Assembly: GCA_964637705.1 (NCBI GenBank)
Contig: CAZWVM010000027.1
Location: 1-25,594 of the forward strand
Direction of reading: 5' to 3'
Source: CAZWVM01 sp964637705
GTDB taxonomy: Bacteria; UBA8481
DNA: 25,594 nucleotides
Part shown: piece by piece, positions 1 to 5,323 of the stretch
Layout of the letters: the number at the start of each line of letters is the position of its first letter
Numbering within the stretch: position 1 is the first letter of the stretch
Made by a program: the position numbers and the translations under genes
The notes under the pieces: generated by a model
The model's database searches: none
What the model saw: the letters and a program-made list of their open reading frames with translations, nothing else
Told to the model about the DNA's origin: nothing

Positions 1-1
1 G

Positions 2-178
2 ATCCTGGCGAGGACCGTGAAGGTCCTCCCTCCGAACATCAACCTCGAGGATCCGGAACCGATCGTGGCGGATCTCCCGGTCGTGACCGAGGCGCGCGCC
101 GCCGAACCCCGGAGCGTTATGACCAACTCCTTCGGTTTCGGAGGCACCAACTGCTCGGCGATCTTCTCCCGTGCCTGA
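2..178 (+). CDS. fabB: Beta-ketoacyl-ACP synthase I (FabB), C-terminal fragment
   Basis: This is the last 58 codons of a condensing enzyme whose 5' part lies outside the window; the stop is TGA at 176-178. The visible tail carries the motif NSFGFGGTN near the end, which is the C-terminal signature of KAS I/II enzymes (the glycine-rich loop after the second catalytic histidine). FabB elongates fatty acyl chains with malonyl-ACP in the cytosol and is the isoform needed for unsaturated chains. The choice of FabB over FabF rests mainly on the neighbour: fabA begins eight bases before this stop, and fabA/fabB pairs form the anaerobic unsaturated fatty acid branch. From the fragment alone KAS II cannot be excluded. 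Confidence 0.8.
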   Translation: MLARTVKVLPPNINLEDPEPIVADLPVVTEARAAEPRSVMTNSFGFGGTNCSAIFSRA

Positions 179-716
179 ATCGAGGGAGATCGTTCTCCAG
201 CCGCGCTCGCGCGACTCGTTCGACGCGGACCTCATCGAGGTCGGTTCCGTCGGAGCGCTCTTCGGCCCGGAAACACCCCGATTGCCGACGCCGCCCATGC
301 GGATGTTCGACCGAATCACCCTGGTCACGGCCGACGGCGGGAAGCACGGGAAGGGCTTCCTGCTGGCCGAGCTCGATATCCGGCCCGATCTCTGGTTCTT
401 CTCCTGCCACTTCAAGGACGATCCCGTGATGCCAGGCTGCCTCGGTCTCGATTCGCTCTGGCAGCTCCTGGGGTTCTTTCTCGGCTGGAGCGGACACAAG
501 GGGAAGGGCCGTGCGCTGGGCGTCGAGATCGTGAAGTTCTCGGGTCAGGTCCTGCCGACGGCCTCGAAGGTCACCTACGAGATCGACATCAAGAAGATCA
601 TGGCGCTCAAGTTGGTTCTCGGCATCGCCGACGGCCGCGTGCTCGTGGACGGGCGCGAGATCTACGAGGCGAAGAATCTCAAGGTCGGCCTCTTCAAATC
701 GACGGATTCGTTCTGA
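171..716 (+). CDS. fabA: 3-hydroxydecanoyl-ACP dehydratase/isomerase (FabA)
   Basis: FabA dehydrates 3-hydroxydecanoyl-ACP and isomerises trans-2- to cis-3-decenoyl-ACP, the branch point to unsaturated fatty acids. The 181-residue product is close to the usual 172. It has the full family core: GGK-GKG near residue 57, the hotdog helix with DPVMPGCLGLD (residues 84-94), and QVLPTA-KVTY further on. The catalytic histidine is His80 (SCHF) and the acid is Asp94. The reading frame starts at GTG 171, which overlaps the fabB stop by eight bases. No good Shine-Dalgarno precedes it, so translational coupling to fabB is likely. The N-terminal region aligns with known FabA starts from about residue 16, so the first residues may be a small extension. 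Distinguished from FabZ by length and by the GCLGLD motif. Confidence 0.95.
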   Translation: MPESREIVLQPRSRDSFDADLIEVGSVGALFGPETPRLPTPPMRMFDRITLVTADGGKHGKGFLLAELDIRPDLWFFSCHFKDDPVMPGCLGLDSLWQLLGFFLGWSGHKGKGRALGVEIVKFSGQVLPTASKVTYEIDIKKIMALKLVLGIADGRVLVDGREIYEAKNLKVGLFKSTDSF

Positions 717-722
717 GGATCA

Positions 723-750
723 CCGGCGGGGGCGCTCGCGCCCCCGCCGG
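723..750. terminator. Perfect 12-bp GC hairpin between convergent fabA and araC-type genes
   Basis: Arms 723-734 and 739-750 are exact reverse complements with a four-base loop CTCG. It lies seven bases after the fabA stop and eight bases before the end of the convergent regulator gene, so it can serve both strands. Neither side has a real T-tract, so it is an unusual or weak intrinsic terminator, or an mRNA 3'-end stabiliser. Confidence 0.6.
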
Positions 751-758
751 GGCTTCTC

Positions 759-1709
759 CTACAGCGCCTTCACCGGCATGCAGATATCGGCGATGGTCTT
801 GCGTTCCGGGGTATCGTCCGGATCCTTGAGGTAGATATCGTAGCAGGGGCGGTCATCCACCTGGAAGCCGCTCTCGGGCAGCCACTGGGCGAAGAACCAG
901 TCATAGGCCGATCCGATCGCGTCGATCGAGCCCTCGTAGCGGAGCACGGCGTAGCGGCCGGACGGAATGTCGGCCTGCCCGATCTCGCCCTCGACCTTCG
1001 TTCCCGCCGGCACCGTGACGCAGGCGTCGTAGCGGCACTTGTCCTCCGGGGTGACGTCCGGGTTGTCGTGGCAAATCCCGATCATCTGGGTGCCGCGGCC
1101 CATGAGGCCTCGCCGCCCCGCCCAGGAGCAGACCGTCTCCCAGGCCTTGCCGCATTCCTCGTACTTCCCGATGTGCCTCGCATACGCGACGTGCAGTCCG
1201 GGCATTTCCTTCACTTCCACCTTCATCTCCATGAACCTCCGTTCAGAATGTGTAACGGCCGTCTGACCCACACCATACGGAGAGGAGCAATCGAAAACTT
1301 CCATGATCTTGCTTTCGGGTTTCAGGATCTTGCTCAGTTCACCTGGGCCGAGGGCGCGAAATTCGCTCGCGCTCACGCCGTACCTCGCCTTGAAAGACGA
1401 GGCGAAGTGCGACGATGAAGAGAAACCGCAGTCGAAAGCGATGTCGGTCACGGGAAGGTCCGGCGACTGCAGCAGCAGGTTCGCCGCCTTCTCGATGCGC
1501 AGGCGGAGGATGAAGTTGTAGAGACTCTCCCCCACGATGCCTCGGAAGACCCGGTGAAAGTGGTAGGGGGAAAAGCAGGCGACCGCCGCGAGATCCTCGA
1601 GAGAGAGCTTCTCCGCGAGGCGCGCGTTGATGGCATCGATGACGCGGTTGATCCTGCCGATGTAATCCTGCCGAGCGCGCTCGGCGCGGGGAGATCGAGT
1701 TGGTGACAT
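759..1709 (-). CDS. AraC-family transcriptional regulator with GyrI-like effector domain
   Basis: The 316-residue protein has an N-terminal AraC-type double helix-turn-helix (about residues 16-118; note LSLEDLAAVACFSPYHFHRVFR and the second-helix signature VTDIAFDCGFSSSSHFASSFKARYG). A C-terminal GyrI-like small-molecule binding domain follows (about 160-316, starting MKVEVKEMPGLHVAY and ending with the typical D-YDIY-DP segment). This is the Rob/SoxS-like layout that binds drugs or other hydrophobic ligands and activates efflux or detoxification genes. Start is ATG 1709 with no clear Shine-Dalgarno. The gene is divergent from the secreted TPR protein, so it may regulate itself or that neighbour; its ligand cannot be predicted. 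A run of four serines (FSSSSHF) lies in the second helix region but does not break the fold pattern. Confidence 0.9.
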   Translation of the reverse strand: MSPTRSPRAERARQDYIGRINRVIDAINARLAEKLSLEDLAAVACFSPYHFHRVFRGIVGESLYNFILRLRIEKAANLLLQSPDLPVTDIAFDCGFSSSSHFASSFKARYGVSASEFRALGPGELSKILKPESKIMEVFDCSSPYGVGQTAVTHSERRFMEMKVEVKEMPGLHVAYARHIGKYEECGKAWETVCSWAGRRGLMGRGTQMIGICHDNPDVTPEDKCRYDACVTVPAGTKVEGEIGQADIPSGRYAVLRYEGSIDAIGSAYDWFFAQWLPESGFQVDDRPCYDIYLKDPDDTPERKTIADICMPVKAL

Positions 1710-1715
1710 GGCAAC

Positions 1716-1744
1716 ACTCTATCGAAGCGACGCGCGGGATACAA
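1716..1744 (-). promoter_or_regulatory. Candidate sigma70-like promoter of the AraC-type regulator, leaderless position
   Basis: On the minus strand a TTGTAT box (1739-1744) and a TAGAGT box (1716-1721) are 17 bases apart. Only six bases separate the -10 box from the ATG at 1709, so transcription would begin at or next to the start codon. The match is 3/6 and 4/6 to consensus, so chance is possible. Confidence 0.3.
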
Positions 1745-1751
1745 ATCGGCG

Positions 1752-1780
1752 TTGAGTCGCTCCCGAAATGGACGTAATCT
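1752..1780 (+). promoter_or_regulatory. Candidate sigma70-like promoter of the secreted TPR gene
   Basis: TTGAGT at 1752-1757 and TAATCT at 1775-1780 are separated by 17 bases. The -10 box lies 15 bases before the TTG start at 1796, giving a leader of about nine bases. It overlaps the divergent control region of the AraC-type gene. Matches are partial (4/6 and 3/6). Confidence 0.3.
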
Positions 1781-1795
1781 TGCCGCGGGTGAACG

Positions 1796-3259
1796 TTGAG
1801 TCATCGTCTTCACAGGGGCCTCCTCTTCGGCATCGCGCTGTGTCTCGCGGGCGGTATTCCCGCTCGAGCGTGGGAGTGGCGCGCGGCGCCGTGGTGGGAG
1901 ATCGAGCGCTTCGCGGCGGACGTGAGCGGATCAAACGCGGCGGCGCCTCCCACGATCGAACCGGAGATGCGCCGGACGGGACTCACCGTCTCCCTCACCG
2001 CCGATGATCTCTTCACGCTCGGCGGTTTCGTCGGCACGGCGCGGTGGAACGCCGGACCCGCGAACTTCGCCGGCTCCTCTCTCGACCTCGACTGCGATCC
2101 CGGCCTCTTCGGCGGCGTGGAGGGACGGGCGCGCTGGAGCGCCGCCATCAACCCCTTCGACCTCGAGGTGCGCGGCCGATACCTCGCCTTCTCATCCGAT
2201 CTCCCCTCCGCCGGCCGCGTCGAACTCGATGAATACCTCATCGACGTGATGATCGGGCGGAAGATCCGGGAATGGCGCTGGGGCGCGGGGCCGCGTTTCC
2301 GTTACTGGGACGGCTCGGTAAGTTCGACGGCCGCGAACGGCGCGCCGGTGGCCTTCTCGCTCGAAAGCCGCGACAACTTCGGCGGCGTCGCTTATCTCGA
2401 GCGCGAATTCCGCGGCGGCACGCGCCTCGCCGTGAATCTCGCCCTGGTTTCCCGGTTCGATGCGGGGATCTCCTTCAGCATCCCGGTTCCGGCTTTCCGA
2501 AGAGAGGTCGAGCGCGCCCCGACCCCTCCCGCCGCCTCCCCTGCCGCCGCTCCCCCGCCGGCGGAAACCTCCCCGGTCGCACCGACGTCCACGCCTGTTC
2601 GTGCGACCCCTGCGCCCTCGGCGACGGCCCCTTCGCCGAGCGCTCCGGCCGCCGTCTCTTCCTCGCCCCCGGCGACGTCGCCGACACGCACCCGCGATGA
2701 CACGCGGCCCCGCGGCACGGTCACGCGCGTGGAGAGCCTTCCGGCACCCGTGCCTGTGGCACCCGTGCCTGCGGCACCCGTGCCTGCGGCACCTGCGGTA
2801 GCGACCACCGCGCGCCCGGCTTCGCCGCCGCCGTCGACCGCGGTCGCATCTGCTCCCGTTTCTTCAGCCCCTCCCTCCGCGGCACCTCCGGCCGCCTCGA
2901 CGCCTATGCCCTCGGCGCAGTCATGGAAAGCTCTCATCGAACTGGCCAACGACCTGGCCGAGAGCGAACGCCTTGACTCGGCCATCGCCCTGTATGAGCG
3001 CGTTCTCGCGAACGACCCCGGCCACTTCCAGGCCCGTTTCAACCTCGCGACCTGCCTCTACCTCGCAGGGCGCCTGCGGGAAGCGGAACAGGAGTACGAG
3101 CACGCGGTGATCCTGCAACCCGACGACGCGGAGGCCTGGCTCTTCCTCGGTCTCTCGGCCCAGCGCAACAACCACCCGGCGCGCGCGCGTCAGGCCTTCC
3201 GGCAGGCCCTCGACCTCGATCCCGAGAACGAGGTCGCGCAGCAGTACCTGGGGCGATAG
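1796..3259 (+). CDS. Secreted protein: outer-membrane-like domain, Pro/Ala linker, C-terminal TPR repeats
   Basis: The 487-residue product starts with a signal peptide (hydrophobic core about residues 8-20, likely cleavage after ARA, residue 25). Residues about 26-240 have alternating hydrophobic/aromatic stretches (RYLAF, WRWGAGPRFRYW, AYLEREFRGGTRLAVNLALVSRF) like a small outer-membrane beta-barrel. Residues about 241-385 are a very Pro/Ala/Ser/Thr-rich linker. The last about 110 residues contain three TPR units (ALYERVLANDP, EYEHAVILQPDDAEAW, AFRQALDLDPEN). It is probably anchored in the outer membrane with the TPR domain on a flexible tether for binding partners. The start is TTG 1796: an in-frame TGA lies at 1790-1792 and no ATG/GTG follows before the signal peptide. 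I do not recognise a named family; the barrel call is inference. Confidence 0.8.
   Translation: MSHRLHRGLLFGIALCLAGGIPARAWEWRAAPWWEIERFAADVSGSNAAAPPTIEPEMRRTGLTVSLTADDLFTLGGFVGTARWNAGPANFAGSSLDLDCDPGLFGGVEGRARWSAAINPFDLEVRGRYLAFSSDLPSAGRVELDEYLIDVMIGRKIREWRWGAGPRFRYWDGSVSSTAANGAPVAFSLESRDNFGGVAYLEREFRGGTRLAVNLALVSRFDAGISFSIPVPAFRREVERAPTPPAASPAAAPPPAETSPVAPTSTPVRATPAPSATAPSPSAPAAVSSSPPATSPTRTRDDTRPRGTVTRVESLPAPVPVAPVPAAPVPAAPAVATTARPASPPPSTAVASAPVSSAPPSAAPPAASTPMPSAQSWKALIELANDLAESERLDSAIALYERVLANDPGHFQARFNLATCLYLAGRLREAEQEYEHAVILQPDDAEAWLFLGLSAQRNNHPARARQAFRQALDLDPENEVAQQYLGR
2743..2793 (+). repeat. 15-bp tandem repeat, about 3.4 copies, in the Pro/Ala linker
   Basis: Units at 2743-2757, 2758-2772 and 2773-2787 read GGCACCCGTGCCTGC with one change (last base T in the first unit), followed by a partial unit. 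They encode the repeated peptide AP-VPA within the linker. The length is a multiple of three, so copy number change would lengthen or shorten the tether without a frameshift. Confidence 0.85.
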
Positions 3260-3265
3260 GAAAAA

Positions 3266-3285
3266 GGGCCGCGCGGACGCGGCCC
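3266..3285 (-). terminator. Intrinsic terminator for the sigma/anti-sigma unit, shared with the convergent TPR gene
   Basis: An 8-bp GC stem (arms 3266-3273 and 3278-3285, loop CGGA) is followed on the minus strand by TTTTT (complement of 3261-3265), the classic intrinsic terminator form for the anti-sigma gene ending at 3341. On the plus strand it lies seven bases after the TPR gene stop and is followed by a pyrimidine-rich tract, so it may act in both directions. Confidence 0.7.
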
Positions 3286-3308
3286 CTTCCCTTTCACTTC
3301 GTCTCGTC

Positions 3309-3330
3309 GTGACCGCGTCGTCGCGGTCAC
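3309..3330. terminator. Second hairpin downstream of the anti-sigma gene
   Basis: Arms 3309-3317 and 3322-3330 form a perfect 9-bp stem (GTGACCGCG) with a four-base loop. It lies 11 bases beyond the anti-sigma stop on the minus strand, before the stronger hairpin at 3266-3285. There is no T-tract, so it may stabilise the 3' end rather than terminate. Confidence 0.45.
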
Positions 3331-3340
3331 TCCCGTCCGT

Positions 3341-4609
3341 TCACCAGGCCAGCGCGCGGCGGCGGAGGAAGGACCAGGTCGCCCATCCGAGCAGAGCCCA
3401 GGGCAGGCAGGCCCCGACGCCGATCACGATGACGGAGAGCCCGCCGGCGAAGAGCCCGGCGGCCACGTCGAGCGCGTCGGCGATCGGGTCGAAGAACCGA
3501 CCGGCGAAGATCATGACGCTGCCCGGCCGGGGTTCCTCCTCGGCCAGCCGTATCTCCAGCGTGGCGAAGTCGGTCCGCGCGGCGAGGCCGCGGCGCGCGT
3601 TCTCGGCGGCCTCTCTCTCCTGCCGCGCCCGCGCCAGTTCGTTCTCGATTCTCTTCACCTCGTCGCGGCCGATGTTCCCGCGGGCGAGCCTCTGCCGCAG
3701 GGCCTCGATCGCCGCATCGCGGTCGCGCAGGCGCCCCTCGACGTCCTGGTACTGCGAGGTCCGGTCCTCGCCCGCGATGTTCTCGGCAAGAACGCGTCCC
3801 ATCGCGTGCAGGTCCGCGATCACGCCGTCGAAGCGCGCGACCGGTATCTTGACGACGAGCCGGGCCTCGGCGCGTTCCGAACCCCGGGGCTGCTCGACGC
3901 GGGACGTGATGACGCGCCCGCCGGCCTCCGAGACGATCCCGGTGACGCGCTTGAAGGCGTCGCGGGCGTCCGGCACGCCCAGGGTCATCTCCGCGCCCCG
4001 CTCGACGCGCGGTGGCACGACCGGCACGACCTCGCCGACGGAGTTGTCGAGACCGTCTACGCCGGGGCGCAGGCCCTGGCCGGAGAGTTGCTCCGTCGCG
4101 ACCTGGCCGCGGGCCAGGACGATCCGATCGGCTTCCCGGTATTCCGGCTCGACCTTCGCAGCATCCATCGCGGGCGCCGGCGACTCGTCGCCGTAGATCC
4201 CGGCGCTGAGAGAAGCCTGGTTCGAGCCGAAGACTTCCGTGCTCGACGCCGTCGTGAACATCCGGCGGGCCGGCCCTCCCAGGGCCACCATCACGCCACC
4301 GCCGATCACGATGAGTAGCCCGGCCGCCGCGGCCGTCGACATCCAGTAGGATCTCCCCCACCCCGGGCGCCTCTCGCCCAGCCTCTTCTCGACCCTCGAC
4401 CACGCCGCGTCGGCCGACGGCACCGGGATCTCCTCGTCCTTCAACGCGGCGAGACCCCTCTTCGCGGCTGCGACGCCCTCCATCACGTTCGCGCACTCCG
4501 AGCACGACTCCGCGTGCGCCGCCAGTTCCCTCGCCTGCGCCTCGTCCATCGTTCCCTTCCAGAGCGCCTCCTCGGTCATCGCGGCGCGTGCACAGATTCT
4601 CTCAGCCAT
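3341..4609 (-). CDS. Anti-sigma factor: zinc-finger (zf-HC2) domain, transmembrane helix and DUF4349 domain
   Basis: The 422-residue membrane protein has a cytoplasmic N-terminal anti-sigma zinc finger with H-x3-C-x2-C (His32, Cys36, Cys39), one transmembrane helix at about residues 90-112, then a DUF4349 region (about 205-420). The latter includes a long charged coiled coil (about 285-345, rich in R/E/A) and a hydrophobic C-terminal segment (about 375-415). The zinc finger should hold the ECF sigma encoded just upstream at the membrane, while the external DUF4349 part senses the signal; the latter is inference. The ATG at 4609 is preferred because AGGTGAG lies just upstream; a GTG at 4618 would add three residues. 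The start overlaps the sigma stop by eight bases, as in coupled sigma/anti-sigma pairs. Confidence 0.88.
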   Translation of the reverse strand: MAERICARAAMTEEALWKGTMDEAQARELAAHAESCSECANVMEGVAAAKRGLAALKDEEIPVPSADAAWSRVEKRLGERRPGWGRSYWMSTAAAAGLLIVIGGGVMVALGGPARRMFTTASSTEVFGSNQASLSAGIYGDESPAPAMDAAKVEPEYREADRIVLARGQVATEQLSGQGLRPGVDGLDNSVGEVVPVVPPRVERGAEMTLGVPDARDAFKRVTGIVSEAGGRVITSRVEQPRGSERAEARLVVKIPVARFDGVIADLHAMGRVLAENIAGEDRTSQYQDVEGRLRDRDAAIEALRQRLARGNIGRDEVKRIENELARARQEREAAENARRGLAARTDFATLEIRLAEEEPRPGSVMIFAGRFFDPIADALDVAAGLFAGGLSVIVIGVGACLPWALLGWATWSFLRRRALAW

Positions 4610-5252
4610 GGATCTCACCTTCCCTTCCCCGTGAATTGACGATCTTGAGATAAGCCTCGCGGAAACGGCGCCTCGCCCGGTGCAGGCGCACCTTCAGGGC
4701 GCCGACCGTGATCTTCATGCCCGCGGCGATCTCGGCCTGCGGCAACTCCTCGACCTCGAAGAGGACGATCGCGGCGCGGTCGCCCGGTTCGAGCGACTCG
4801 AGCGCCGACCTCACCTCGCGGCAGGTCTCCCGCGCATCGAGCCGTCCCTGGGGGTCGGCCGAGGCGGGAGCGGCCGCGTTCTCCGGCAGCTCGTGCCGCT
4901 TCCCGCTCCGCCTCAGCGAATCCAGGGCGACGTTGCGCGTGATCGCGGCCAGCCAGGCGCCGAGCTCATCACCGGTCGCGCCGCGGAAGCCCGCGCGCGC
5001 GGCGTGGGCCCGGACGAACCCCTCCTGGGCCGCCTCCTCCGCGTCGTCGTGCGTCAAGAGGACGCGGTAGGCGACGCGGTAGAGCCGGGGCCAGAAGGCC
5101 CGGAAAACCCTCTCGACCGCGGCCCTCTCCCCCGCCCGGAAACTATCCGGGTCGCCGGGCGAGATCCACACGGGAGCCGGAGGGGGCGGCGGTTCCTCGA
5201 GGATCGCGCCCGGATCCGCCTCGGCCTCGTTCCATTCCGTCATCGGCATCAT
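4602..5252 (-). CDS. ECF-type RNA polymerase sigma-70 factor
   Basis: The 216-residue protein has sigma region 2 (about residues 45-115: ERVFRAFWPRLYRVAYRVL, then DDAEEAAQEGFVRAH, the core-binding and -10 recognition segment) and region 4 (about 150-205), with the helix-turn-helix ELPQAEIAAGMKITVGALKVRLHRARRRFRE that reads the -35 box. There is no region 1 or 3, as expected for ECF sigmas. An acidic and proline-rich N-terminal extension of about 35 residues is unusual. The ATG at 5252 follows AGGAGGC (5257-5263), the best ribosome binding site in the window. It directs transcription of an envelope-type regulon released when the membrane anti-sigma encoded next is inactivated. Confidence 0.93.
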   Translation of the reverse strand: MMPMTEWNEAEADPGAILEEPPPPPAPVWISPGDPDSFRAGERAAVERVFRAFWPRLYRVAYRVLLTHDDAEEAAQEGFVRAHAARAGFRGATGDELGAWLAAITRNVALDSLRRSGKRHELPENAAAPASADPQGRLDARETCREVRSALESLEPGDRAAIVLFEVEELPQAEIAAGMKITVGALKVRLHRARRRFREAYLKIVNSRGREGEIHG

Positions 5253-5279
5253 TCCCGCCTCCTATCTTCTGTCACCCGG

Positions 5280-5318
5280 TAGACGGAGGGAAAGAGGAAA
5301 AGGTTACAGGAATAATCG
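5280..5318 (-). promoter_or_regulatory. Candidate ECF-sigma-dependent (autoregulatory) promoter of the sigma/anti-sigma operon
   Basis: On the minus strand TGTAACC (5312-5318) and CGTCTA (5280-5285) are arranged as AAC-N17-CGTCTA, the general form of ECF promoters (AAC in the -35, CGT in the -10). The spacer is almost all pyrimidine. The predicted start near 5273 leaves a leader of about 20 bases carrying the AGGAGG at 5258-5263. The placement directly before an ECF sigma gene fits autoregulation. Confidence 0.6.
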
Positions 5319-5323
5319 AGGGC

